From contig JAHNUO010000011.1 in the NCBI GenBank assembly GCA_019787685.1, positions 1,240,001 through 1,304,000 on the forward strand: a stretch of DNA of 64,000 nt, in the 5' to 3' direction. The stretch is from Chiua virens (taxonomy: Eukaryota > Basidiomycota > Agaricomycetes > Boletales > Boletaceae). This document shows positions 35,398-46,593 of the stretch, piece by piece. Made by a program: the position numbers and the translations under genes. Every line of letters begins with the position of its first letter. Within the stretch, counting starts at the first letter, position 1. The notes under the pieces are model-generated. The model did not search any database. It was given only the letters and a program-made list of their open reading frames with translations, and had not been told where the DNA came from.

Positions 35398-36530
35398 GGG
35401 CATGTTGGCGAGGTGTGTCACAGTATGATATGTGCCTATGATAGCGTCCACTGGCGTAGTCTGCAGAGTTCCGGCCATGAATATTCCACAAAGTTGTAAT
35501 TCGAATGTTTCTGTGGTTTCAATAGAATCGAGCTAATTCTTTTTGATTGTCACATACACTAATTTCTGTTACCACGACAGAGTCCTGGTCCACACATGCA
35601 TCGAAGTGAGTCTCCAGGAAACACGACCACAGCGATGACGCCAGACATATGCCAGGTTGTCCCGCTCAACTTGCATCGGCGACCCCGCCACTCGCGACGA
35701 AGGGGATAAAAAGGCTCACATAGGTGAAGGGTGCTAAGGTCACAGCAAGTTGATAAGAACGCGTGTGTAGTTGCGGTGAAGAGCCCCTGCAAGTCAACAA
35801 CCACGCAGCCTTGTTTCTACGACGCTGATAACTTACTCGATCATGTATCGCCTAGTGGGTGGATCGGACAATCGAAAGGACATGTTGACGAAAGCACAGA
35901 AGCGGGCGAGGGGGATTGCATCTCAATTGAGGTCGAGGAAAGGTGAGAAATGGACCATGTGAGGCGATCAAGGGTACGATGCTGACGACCGTCCACCGAA
36001 CAGGACCTCCTTCTCCACCATTCAGACAATCGAGGCAGTCGAAAGTCAATCCCGACGGAAGGAGAATAATCTGAATGCTGGCGGGTGGGAGGCGGGAACA
36101 CCAATGCACGTGAAGACTCACGTCTCCGACATTGCAGTCTCGCAAGATGGCACGTAAACCGTCAGAAGAGCGTTATTAGGAAAAGTGACGGTGTAGGATG
36201 TGAAGAGAAGAACAAAGACGGACGCTCAAGTTGAAGGGGGACAGAGACACAGCGACCGGCGCCGTCGACGTGTCGCCAGTGGCGACACGGGGCCAGATGG
36301 GACAAAGATCGTGTCGGATGGTAATTTGGACCAATTGAGTGATACCACCACCACCAATACCTTGTACAGCACGGCAAACTATAGGCCACTTGACCAGGCA
36401 GCGCGCATTTGGTCGCTTACCGCAGCCTCCGAAGAACCTACCCCATCGTCCACCTTCCTTAACACGAAGATGGGAGTCCGCTAGCGTCTGATGTGGTTGG
36501 GGCACAGCTCGGGGTGGGTTACTGTCTTCC
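35398..36530. other. Intergenic region with decayed coding sequence
   Basis: No intact gene. The minus strand between about 35.5 and 36.5 kb has interrupted ORFs, including the MFS relic listed separately. Frames are closed by many stops, and no consistent exon chain was found. Confidence 0.45.
36310..36420 (-). pseudogene. MFS drug-transporter relic
   Basis: The minus strand encodes RAVQGIGGGGITQLVQITI, the highly characteristic helix-4 segment of 14-helix (DHA2/TRI12-type) major facilitators, which normally continues ISDxVxLxxRG. Here the next codons diverge at once and flanking frames are closed, so only this fragment is recognisable. It may extend into the surrounding minus-strand ORF 36176-36505. 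Confidence 0.5.
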
Positions 36531-36639
36531 TCAAGTCACCATTCGGGCCTGGACACCTTTAAATTGGCATCTGGACCCAGGACACCATTGAACCGGTTGC
36601 TCGGCGGGATCATATTGTCCCCTGTAGCTTGTTAGATCG

Positions 36640-36840
36640 CGGCATCGCGCGTACGTGGCCAAAACCTGAGAGAGGGGGATGCTTACACAGGGTTTCGTGA
36701 ACCACAGCATCGTGGTACGGGAGGTTATTGGAACTTGAAAGTTGATCACAAGTCGGGTCAGCTCTAGCCTCGAGAAGCTGTTCGTGGATATCCAGATTCT
36801 TGCAAAGTTCAATTCATCAGTGATCTGTCCCATCATGTCA
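36640..36840 (-). pseudogene. Cytochrome P450 fragment
   Basis: The minus strand reads EQLLEARADPTCDQLSSSN then NLPYHDAVVHETLCKHPPLS, matching the P450 K-helix region (LPYLDAVVxETLRxHPP, with the conserved ExxR written here as ETLC, so the Arg is lost). No heme-binding FxxGxRxCxG segment follows; the downstream frame reaches stops by 36600. A broken gene remnant is the simplest reading. It lies next to the MFS relic, so a former secondary-metabolism or detoxification locus is possible but not shown. Confidence 0.5.
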
Positions 36841-36850
36841 TTCAGCCTCC

Positions 36851-37854
36851 AAACGAGCGTTTGTACACTGGCATTGATCGACGTTCAACCATGAAAGTAC
36901 ACTGATCTTCGGGGTGGTTCACATCCTGTTTTAGGCCATATGTAACCGGCGACAGTCTCCATGCCACTAAACTGAACTCAACTGCAGGAACATACGGTCA
37001 TGACTTGACCAGCGAGGACCTTGGTTCTGGTCGAAAACAAGTCTCGAAACGCTTTTGACTCATCCACCCGTTGTTCGCTGGCGGAGTCAACCTCCATTGG
37101 GCCTTGGTGTGTCACCATTTATTTTCGCCATTCGCCATCATTTCTAACACCCCCCGTCACCAGGTCGAGCGTTTCGCCGACATAAATTGCAACACATAGT
37201 GTTGCAGTCTGAGACGCCGCGCTCACCTCGTACTCATCTCCATTATGTTTGGTGCTTCGCCTTCTCGCTCTTAGTTTTGGCATAGGTTTTCATATCCCAA
37301 GGTTCATCGTTCATTCGCTCTTCCGAAGCGCCTGTACATTCAGCCTCGCTGATTCCTCGGCGCCTCGGCACTCGCAGGATCTGCTGTCCGCCTCCATCTG
37401 CCGTTTTGTTTGATCAACCGTCCTTCACGCACGTTGATCATTCTCTACCAAGACGTTCAGTGATATCAACACCCCTCGTATGCGTAGGCCCTGCGTATCC
37501 AACTTTATCCAATTTCTCGTTCTGCTGATTATCCCATTGTTTTCCCTCTCCGAGTCCACAAGTTCTTTTCTTTCTCTAGGCTTACATCTGGAAGTTCGGA
37601 AACCGAGAACCTGCAACTGGGCGACCGGTGATGTATTTTACATAGAATGTTTGACAGCTCTTTCCATGTTCTTCGAGATCCTCGCATGTTTCGATTGATA
37701 TCTCCTTATCTACGTGTCTACGCCTACAATTAGACAGACGCTGACATAATCAGCGATCCCGCCTGCACACAACTCACCTGACTGTGTACATTGAATCAAC
37801 AACACAACCCTCGTTTCCCGACCAACTGATTTATACATTATAGACACTCGACAG
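36851..37854. other. Intergenic, 1.0 kb, pyrimidine-rich
   Basis: Upstream region of the gene at 37855. It is C/T-rich from about 37220 to 37560, as in many basidiomycete promoters. One plus-strand ORF from 37480 begins with a hydrophobic stretch but has no downstream support. Confidence 0.45.
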
Positions 37855-39198
37855 AATGCCCTCCCGTATCAGTCTCAAAGGACTCGTGCCGACGCAGGGT
37901 GATGAGAAAAATGAGGATGATTCGACTGATGAAGAAGATAACTCTAAAATAGGTTGGACCATCACATGTCAATTCGCTACCGTCTAACACACCTTCAAGA
38001 TCTCCTTCGGTCGCTTCTTGTTCATCTACCAATTGATACGGCCCAGGTAAAGTGACACACTCAAATACGAATCGCACTTGTTACTAACTTCATCTTGACA
38101 GGCAATCGAAGACTTCACCCCTGGCGACTTTGCAGGGCTGTTGGCGGAATGTGCGGAAGGGAGGGTGCCATCTCACGTTAAGTAAGTTTCAAATGTGCAG
38201 ATGTATTCATGCTGATCGTTTCGATAGGTTAATATACTCTCAAAGAGATGAGCGACTTGTTGTAATGTCTCCATCGGCTGCCCATGAATGTCTCCTCTCC
38301 GTGCTCAACCAAGCTGTTCATTCTTTCATCCATAATCTCAACTATGACAGGACAACCTTCAATCTCAGCATTTACTTTAATAGAGCCATCCGCCCTCGTA
38401 TGTGTACAGACTTCCCCAATGCGGCAGTACCCGATTTCCAGCTTGTGATAGAAAACCATTCCAAATTGACTCGTGGGCCCCCCTTCATCTCTAAATGGGT
38501 TGGGGAGGTGTGCTTTAACACCTCTCCTGCTGATACTCGGACTCAGCTCTGCCAAATTATCGACAGTCAGCCCGACATTGATCTTGCGTTTGTGGTCACT
38601 ATCGAAGAGTCTCCCGATTGGGCATCACCGAAGCAGAAGGACGCCAACGCGATCAAGTTGCGATCAATGCCATATCTCAACTACGACGACTTTATTCCCA
38701 ATAACATCTCCAGATGCAGTCTGGGGCCTGTTGTCGTTGAGAACATCACCTGGATCTCTGTCAGCCATGTTACCTTTGATGTATACCTTCGTCGCCCTGA
38801 CAATACCCTCGACGTCAATCGTGAAGATGATCACTGGGCACGTGGAGTATGCTTTGCCACTTTTTCCTATCTACTGCTTGTTAACAGGCCTACAGGTACT
38901 GTATCCAATGCCAGACATGTCAGCTGTTGACAACTTACTCGGTAGAGCGACCGATCGGCTGAAGAACTCCTTTGCCACTGTGATGGAGAATAGTGGGGGA
39001 CTCCCGACCGACGTGCTTGCTGTACGTCAGTCTGCAGCCAGGTTGCACATTTCGTGGGATTCCACGTTCACCTCGTTCCGCACTGCTGTCCTTACGGCAG
39101 CATATGACCGCTACTCTGACTGGTATGCCAGTGGGTTGACAAATCATAAGCGCAAGTCTTCGTCATCATCTTCATCAAAGAATAGCACATCGGGTTAG
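37855..39198 (+). CDS. Uncharacterised protein with PD-(D/E)XK-like spacing
   Basis: Gene of five or six exons with clean splices: EEDNSKI joins DLLRSLLVHLPIDTAQ, then AIEDFTPGDFAGLLAECAEG, then LIYSQRDERLVVMSPSAAHE. A long exon (about 38229-38850) follows, and a last intron at about 38851-38897 joins WARG to VLYPMPDMSAVDNLLGRA. The tail is Ser/Lys-rich. The segment RLVVMSPSAAHE ... AVPDFQLVIENHS ... WVGEVCFNTSP resembles the layout of Uma2-like restriction-endonuclease folds (VMSP, PD, ExxSP), although the usual Lys of ExK is Cys. I do not recognise a named family; it is probably a mushroom-specific expanded family. The nuclease idea is an inference and activity may be lost. Length about 390 residues. 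Confidence 0.65.
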
Positions 39199-39801
39199 TC
39201 GGCTGGGTGCAGTCTGTGAGTAGGGTTTCATTGCCGATTGCACATTTTCCGTCTTTCCAAGTACAAGTTGTCGATTGTCACGTTTCTCGATCACGTTTCC
39301 TGTTTCTTGCTTTCCCTCTCGTTTGACGTTTCTCCCTTGTTTGTATGACTGCGATTAGGTACATACTCAAATTTCTGGACTGGAAAGGGACAGGTTTACT
39401 CGAAGGGGAGCCGACATAGCCAGATGGATGTTACAAACAAGCAAGACGCGTGCGACGCCAACATTTTCGGATGCATATTAACCCCCTGTCACAGTGACGA
39501 CTACTGCAGATATTGTTAGTGTCACAATATCCTGCGAGTCTCCCAAGACAACCCAGAGTCTACGTTAAATAACCAGCGGGCTCTTCAAATCACTGCTCGA
39601 GGTTGAATACGAGTACTGTTCAAATGAACGACACGTCAGTTAAGACAAGGTCGATTTCCCGCACTACTCACTTCGCATTTTGGCGTTGTGTCAATCTTGA
39701 TTGAAATGTGATTCGGTGTGCGCTGCCAAACTTATAAGTCGATCTCGATCTCTCGAGGAACCTATCGTTGATGCCATTCCCACCACACTGAGGAAAGGAA
39801 A
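39199..39801. other. Intergenic, 0.6 kb
   Basis: Between the unknown gene and the duplicated kinase fragment. AT-richer than the neighbours; no coding signal. Confidence 0.5.
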
Positions 39802-40117
39802 GGCTTTGTTCACTTAATCATCAAACTTCACACTAGACTGGAATATGCATCACCGGAGTCCCTCCCCTCCCCTCAGACAAGCCGTCTTCAAGAAGTTGAT
39901 TCAAAATCTGTGTGGTCGTTGGTGAGTGATCCTCCACAAGATGCTTTTCTTTCGACTGCCATATTGTTACGCGACGGAGGGCGAGATCAGCGCCAAGGAT
40001 GAAGCTGACAAGATGAACAAGCTGGAGCAGGAAATGTCGAGATATCCAGGGTAAGGGATGTGGTTCCTTTGTGTGAGCACGATTGACAACGGTCTCAGGT
40101 TTCGGACTGCAGCGACG
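39802..40117 (+). pseudogene. Inverted partial duplicate of the IKS kinase gene
   Basis: This stretch is nearly identical, in opposite orientation, to 43901-44213 inside the kinase gene. It includes part of the intron ahead of the exon, the exon for LEYASPESLPSPQT and onward, and the following complete intron (GTAAGGGATGTGG to CTCAG). Compared with the parent it lacks three bases (ACA of the SDMW codons) and has an extra base just after WSL, so the frame reads KSVWSLVSDPPQD and closes soon after. The copied introns show a DNA-level duplication. Similarity stops abruptly at both ends. It is non-functional as kinase. Confidence 0.9.
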
Positions 40118-40314
40118 GGTCTCAAGCATCTGAATCAGCGGTTATGGGTAGGGTTCAACGTCAACGTTCAACACGGTATGATGCGATTCAACGTCCACAC
40201 AAGGAGAGTGCGAGTATCACCTATGTTCGATGTTGATCGAAAAGTAATTGAAGGAGAGCCCAGCATACACTGCCTTCATACGTACCTATTCACTACGTTG
40301 GTCAGCGTACATGA

Positions 40315-42994
40315 TCACCCACCTCGACTCATCCCATCTCCCTCCCGAACCTCCAATGCATCGTTCAACTCTCGCACCCTTGCCTCCCACACTTTCGAGT
40401 CTTCTAACTGTTTCTCCAACGTCCGGATCTCTTCCAACACGCGCACGAGATCCCCAGCGGCGGATCCAGCATCCAGCGTCGTCGAACGCGTCGGGTCAAG
40501 TGGCAATGCTTGGATGCGGATGTCGGGGGATGCAGTATCAGTACCAGCGTCTGCGTCGGGAGCGGCCTCAGAGGGAGAGGCGGCAGGCGATCGGCACAAA
40601 TGTCCATCGTCCCGTACCGTCCCCGACGAGTGTCAGTAAATGCGTGTGGTATTTCGCCAAAGCGGGCCTACAACTCATCCGTGAGCGTGGACACACAGAC
40701 CGACGTCCGACATACCTCAGGGAGATCGTGATGAGCGAAATGCCAAGCAACTTGGCGTGCTCGTACATTCGGCCTTCGACGTCGCTTGATACAGCGCTAG
40801 TACATTCTACCACCGAGGCTAGATGAGAGCAGTAGGGGAACACTGTCAGGAGCACGTACCGTCCAAAATGGCAAATTTGGGCCGATGATAGAATACGCGG
40901 GAAAGTGCCATCTGGAAGGGAGTTGGCGGTACGCAAAGGAGCGGCACAACAGACAACTTACTCGTTGCTTCTCCCCCCCACTCAACACGTCCCTCCATTC
41001 CTTGACCGTTCCCCATCCGCCTTCTCGCTCGACCAGATACCCTATATGCGCAGCCTCCAAGATACTTTGTAATTCCTTCAATCCCTCTTCCGCGTTTCCG
41101 TCATGAAGGGCATAAAACTCGCCCACCACTTGCGGGTAAATCACCTGTTCCAACAACGAACCTGTCACCATGTATGCGCGCTGTGGAATGATGAATACCC
41201 CGGGTCTCGGACGCCCGTTCATAGTGTCGTTGTTGGACGTGGGGCGGGTGACACGCGCACCTGACCCGCTTGGCGCCCATAGACCCGTCAGAACACGCGC
41301 GACGGCAGTCTTGCCCACGCCATTGGAACCCGTGATCATGAGGTGCATCCCAGGGTGAAGAGCGAGACTCAGCGCTCGAACGAGCGTCGTTCCAGATCCA
41401 GGGAGATGGTCAAGGGGCTCCGCATCTTCGTCGAATGTGGGGGAAACACTCTTTTCCTTTGCTTCGCCGTTGGACATGGGTGAAGGGTGTGCAAGAGAAG
41501 GGATGCAGACATCGACATCCCGTAGTTCAAACGTATTGCCGTCTCCTGCATCGGCCGGCGGGAGTGCCGCCAGATTGTGAAGAGTTGATAAAAGGGTATA
41601 CAGTCTATGATATGGTCAGACCACGTAATCGTGGAATGGTTTGGATGTACCTCCCAGTTAAGCCAGCAACCTCGACCAAGTCTTTATACGCATACATCAG
41701 TCTCCCACCCGCATCCGCGAGTGAAAGAAGGAGTCTACGGTTAGATATATATGCTATGATCAAACTATCAATCCTCTATCTCGAGGCATGACTGGGATGA
41801 CTCACTCTCCGTACGTTCCGCAACCACCCCATCTCTGGCACGCTGGTCCTTGCCCTCACCGTGCTTGCGCGTGAACAGCAGCGGCACGGCGATAAGCCCA
41901 TACCCGACAGCACTCCAAAGATACTTGATCACGAAATCCTCCGTCCATTCGTAGGCAATTCGGATCTTGTAGATGGAATTGACATGTTTGATGAGCCGTA
42001 GGTACGCGCGAGTGAGAAGGTCGCGTTCCAAGGGACCGCCATTGTAGAAACTGTGTTCGAAAGATGGCCAACGTCAGACATGGATATATGCGTCAGGAAC
42101 GGTACTCACGCGACTTCCTCGCTCTCTCTCCCCACGCGTCCGACACCAGCCCGATAGTCACCTTCCAAGCGGGCCTCGATGGCAGAAAGACGACCAAACG
42201 CAGGCGTCACTGCCTGAAGAATCTGGACTACGCATCCACAATCCACATTGACCACGACAGAACATCTCCACACACCTTGATCGTCATATAGTAATTCACA
42301 AACAACAAAAATGTGCCCCTAAACCCGAGGGACCGCGAAAGCTGTGAAGTAAATAGCAATAGATCAAGGGACGGTTTCATTAAATTTCCACTGTGTGTGC
42401 ACGGGTCGGCTTGCGCGAGCACTGCAGGAGACGAGGGACGCACTAGATGCCAGCAAGATTTTCCGACCATGACTCGACGTCGGCTGTGATATACTGGTCG
42501 AGGCCCTGAAGAGGGACGCGGTAATAGCGAAGGTGAGGTGCGGACGAGAGGTAGAGGTCGTGAATATACCGAGTGAGACGATCCCGAAAGCGGAGCGAGA
42601 GCCTTGACTGGAGGTAGCGAATCTGGAATTGGTCAGCACAACATCCCTGTGCGGGTCGGAACGGCTACGGACCATAGAGTTTGTGTAAATGCTGGGCACA
42701 GCCAGGGCAAACCAGAGAGCGAGACCCCTGAGGAAGCCATAAGCTGTCTGCGCTGACGAGGTCTCTGACGATGCGACCGTCGAGTTTGGCTACAGCGACG
42801 CTGAGGACGGTGCGGAGGACGAGGAAGGATGAGTGTGCGATGAGAAGGAGAGCCTCTCGGGAACGAATGGAGGGGATGACGATGCGCAAGAGAGATCGAA
42901 GCTGGTGCCAAAACGTGGATTTGGAAGTGGAGAGGAAAGAAGTGGGCGTCAGAGGCAAGCTTGGCCTGGGAATGGACGGGACATGCGATGACAT
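40315..42994 (-). CDS. Peroxisomal ABC half-transporter, ABCD family
   Basis: Half-size transporter (membrane domain plus nucleotide-binding domain) of the Pxa/ABCD type, which imports long-chain acyl-CoA into peroxisomes as a dimer. ATG 42994 begins [20 protein letters not shown]. The membrane part has [38 protein letters not shown] and the ABCD EAA-like motif [18 protein letters not shown]. The nucleotide-binding domain shows Walker [12 protein letters not shown] (about 41310), signature LSGGEKQR, and Walker B region FAILDECTSAVS. The H-loop position reads [12 protein letters not shown], so the usual His of THR is Leu. The C-terminus is a short coiled coil, [20 protein letters not shown], but it lies in a frame shifted by one base from WTFV (about 40590), suggesting a missed tiny intron or an indel. 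Stop TGA 40315-40317. The gene sits between inverted copies of a kinase fragment. Confidence 0.88.
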
Positions 42995-43137
42995 TATTAC
43001 TAGGGTGTGCTAGAACGAGAAAAGGCGGAACGGAAGACAAGAACAGTAGCAAAGAGGACAATCAAAGGCTGTCGCGAAGACGGTCGAAGAATCTTGGAGA
43101 AGACGGTCATCGCTCAGACTCGTGGATTCACAAAGGG

Positions 43138-45738
43138 TTAATATCTTGAGTTGCATGTGATTCTCATCCGGACCATACCAATCAATAATACACAAGCCAC
43201 ATGGTTACAACATGGAACATGCCCAGCACGAATGAAACCCGCAGCTGCTCCGATGCAACGTCTGCCAGCGCAGCTACCATCAACAACCCCAGCACAATAG
43301 GTTGTTCTCGTATACCATCCCAACAAGATACAACCGAAACAGCCTGTAGACATTAGCACTCGATCAAGTCGATCAACCGATACCACTGTACCTTGGCGGC
43401 CAGTATCCATGCTTTCACACTCCTTACGAGTGTCTCCTGCGACGGATGTATCCCCAGCACATGTCCGATGTCCCAACGTGGTGGACTGCTTGTATTGTCC
43501 TCGGGCAGTGATGGCGAAGGAAGACGGAGAAGCGGACTTTTGTCGTCCCCTCTCATTTGGTAGATCTGACGAATAGTCCTGTTCGATAGGTGGTGGCAGT
43601 GCACGCGGACTTGGGCTCATCGACGCCGTGCGGACTCCATCCATCGACCGTCGCACGGGTATCAACGATCCCGATGATGACCTTGGAGTAGACACCACAG
43701 GATTGAACTAAAACGTTCATCGAGCTTGGTCACACAACGTCTCCCTCCGAGTTTGCATACACGTACCCTGCCTTCTCGCATTGCACTCAAGATTCGTTCG
43801 CACGTCGGGCGTACCGGTGGATTGACGCTCAAGAGACCTTCCAACAGAATTAGGAATGCACGCGGCAAATGTCGACCTTCGAAAACCGCCAGCAACGTCG
43901 ATGTCGTCCGAAACCTGAGACCGTTGTCAATCGTGCTCACACAGAGGAACCACATCCCTTACCCTGGATATCTCGAAATTTCCTGCTCCAGCTTGTTCAT
44001 CTTGTCAACTTCGTCCTTGTCGCTGATCTCGCCTTCCGTCGCGTAATGATATGGCAGTCGGAAGAAAAGCATTTTGTGGAGGATCATTCCCAGCGACCAC
44101 ATGTCAGATTTTGAATCAACTTCTTGAAGACGGCCTGTCTGAGGGGAGGGGAGGGACTCCGGTGACGCATATTCCAGTCTAGTGTAAAGTTTGATGATTA
44201 AGTGAACAGAGCCACACGATTCCACTTACGTTCCAGTGTTGCCCGAACGTGAACCAGAAGAGTGGATCATGTCGCGAGACGTACCAAAGTCCGACAGCAT
44301 CGCACGGGGTCTGGTTAAAGTACTGGTGTCACCACAAGAGGACACGGAACAATTGCAATACTTGCATAAGTTTGCTTTCGTCCCAGGTTAGTAACACATT
44401 CCCCGGTTTCAAATCAAGGTGCAAAATCGATCTGTCGTGCTATCGAACGTGTCATCTTCACAACTGAATTGTAGAGGATGAAGCGCGTACCAAAAATGCA
44501 AGACCTTCGACTACATCGGAGAACAGGCTCTTGACTTCTTCTGCACCAAACAGATGGACAGCTTTCAAGCTCGACCTTCCACGCCCATTCGAGCGCTCTG
44601 CCATCTCTCGGCGAAGACGTTCACGTTCTTCTGGCGGAGCACGCTTCATGGCACGAAAGGCTCGTATGCGCGCCAAAGGTGATTGAGCCTCAGTGGGAGA
44701 ATCCGTCGTGCGAGATGACCACATGTGAGGTAACTTAGTCGGTCGTCCCTGGCGAAGGTCGATAAGGTCATCCAAACTACCAATCCCAACTGGTAAGCAA
44801 GGTCATAAACCAAATTTCGAGGTAAACGTGCCTCCCTCCTTCCGCCCATTGCATCAAGACGCTGCGGATTCTGTGAGATCGATCTCAAGAGAAACCATGA
44901 TAGCCGACTCAACTGTAGAGTGGGTACTTTGGGGCCAAAAGCAGAGAACTGACACGTTTCAAGCCAAGCGTGGTGATACGTAATGATATTTCTGTGACGC
45001 AGCGTTTCCAACAATCGAATCTGCAAACCATGAGATTCGACACTTGATGCTTTTGATATCCCACGAACCTCACGCAGGATTCCAAGCAGATACGAGTGCG
45101 ACTCTCCAACAGCGATCTTCTTGACAGCAAAGTGTCCTAGACAAACGAGAGGGTTCGTGAAGCCATTTGGATACAAATAGCATTGCCATGCACACCCAGT
45201 GGATTACCATCGAGCACATGCTACGGAGTGATTGAGTCGTACTTGAGCACGAGCGAGCGAACTTTGTACACACCTGACACAGATACACGCTCCCATTAGC
45301 ACCCATGCCTAACCGATACTCCTCCTGGAAAAACATCTTGAAATATCCCTCGGCCATCGCCTCGCGCGGAAACGCGGAAGGCCTGTTCCCGTTCCCCAAC
45401 GGCGGCGGACTGGATGGCCTCGAGCTCTCGTTAGCGATCGCCAGCAAGTGAAAATAGTTGGCCGCGCGACTGTGGGAACTGCCTTCGTGACGCAGATCCT
45501 CATCCTCGTTCTCGTGCGCAAATCCAGGCGGGAGCGGTCGGTGGCAAAACGGACAAGGCGAATTAGGCCTGTCGGGGACGTGCACGGTGGGGGATTTGTG
45601 GATTGAAAGGGCATGCGAGGTCGGGTTGTAGAGGACGACTTGGTGCGAGGCGTGGAGGATGGGTTGCCACTCGGGTGCGAGGGGTGCGAGGGCCACCAGG
45701 GCTTGATTCGGGGAGGGAGGTGCGCTCTCTTCGAACAT
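43138..45738 (-). CDS. IKS1: IKS-type serine/threonine protein kinase
   Basis: Kinase of the fungal IKS1 family, distantly like eIF2-alpha kinases. ATG 45738 opens MFEESAPPSPNQALVAL; a Cys/His pattern CPFCHRPLPPGF precedes the catalytic domain, as in Iks1. Kinase motifs in order: YRLGMGANGSVYLCQ (Gly loop), HFAVKKIAVGES (VAIK-type Lys), EVRLLETLRHRNIITYHHAW, a charged insert, ILHLDLKPGNVLL (HxDLKPxN, about 44405-44440), LSDFGTSRD (DFG), YASPESLPSPQTGR (APE equivalent) and SDMWSLGMILHKMLFFRLPY. A Ser/Pro-rich tail and a Cys-rich hydrophobic end follow, with TAA 43138-43140; the last exon is the least certain part. Starts 97 bp from the divergent DUF7137 gene. One internal exon has been copied, inverted, to 39.8 kb. 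Confidence 0.88.
43901..44213 (-). repeat. Parental arm of the inverted repeat (inside IKS1)
   Basis: The segment of the kinase gene that is duplicated in inverse orientation at 39802-40117. Identity is high by eye across exon and intron. The two arms enclose about 3.8 kb, including the entire ABCD transporter gene. Confidence 0.88.
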
Positions 45739-45835
45739 GGTGGTGAGGCGAGGATGTCGTTGTCACGCGACTCTTGACACCATCACGACGATGTAATCAC
45801 ACCAAACACGCCACTCTCATGAGGACTAGCCTGTC

Positions 45836-46593
45836 ATGGTAGAAAAACGCCAACAGAAGACCGCAAGTAAATTGCAGACTCTGCAATCTAGGCAGACAAT
45901 TTCTTCATTCCAAGCCTCGCAGACCGCATCAGGTTCAGGCTCGTCGACTGGCACATCCCAGACCACATCTCAGGGTTCCCAGTCTCTCACTGCGTCTTCA
46001 ACGCCTACTATTTCCGCAAATGCACCTCCAGGATCTCTCATTGTGACCCAGCCGCCTCAATTCTCGACATCATACTACAAGATTGTTCAAGGGGACACCA
46101 TCACCTTTGCATGGAAATTTACCAACCTTATCGTCACGCCCACGCACCTCACCATCTCTGCTGTATGCGAGGACGGGAATACCTATCCGGTGGGGCCCAC
46201 AAACGGGATCATACCCGGCTCGGCGACGAGCGTCCTCTGGGACGCCTATGCGTATCAAACATCGAACCCTCAACTTCCGCTCGCCCAAGCCAATTACACG
46301 CTCGAGATATGGGGAGACCAAGGCCCGAGTGCGCAACCCGCGCCTGGCTACCTCGCTTCCAACAACGCAGTGCATTTTGCGCTTTATACAGCAGGGAGCT
46401 ATACGCCCCTCTCCAGCGGTACGCCTTGTCTGACACAACTTATGTTTGGTCACCGACGTGGATGCCAGGACAGACTTGCCCAGGCTGTTCCGGTGCGATC
46501 TCGCAACACGTTGCACACCCTGCGTTTGTCGGTTTGATAGTGACGCTATTCGTCATGTTCCTCTCGGGCACGTTCGTCATTCGACGTGGATAA
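45836..46593 (+). CDS. DUF7137 Ig-like surface/membrane protein
   Basis: Conserved fungal protein of unknown function: a Ser/Thr-rich stalk, one beta-sandwich-like domain and a C-terminal membrane helix. The stalk is rich in S, T, Q and G. The domain includes YYKIVQGDTITFAWKFTNL, VTPTHLTISAVCEDGNTYPV and NYTLEIWGDQGPSAQPAPGY. A 50-nt intron (46419-46468) joins PLSSG to QTCPGCSGAISQHV. The end has a hydrophobic helix, FVGLIVTLFVMFLSGTFVI, then RRG and the TAA. The start ATG leads with MVEKRQQ, where KRQ looks like a Kex2-type propeptide site normally preceded by a signal peptide. No signal-peptide exon was found within the 97 bp to the kinase start, so an upstream exon may be missed or the protein may be tail-anchored. 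Confidence 0.75.
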
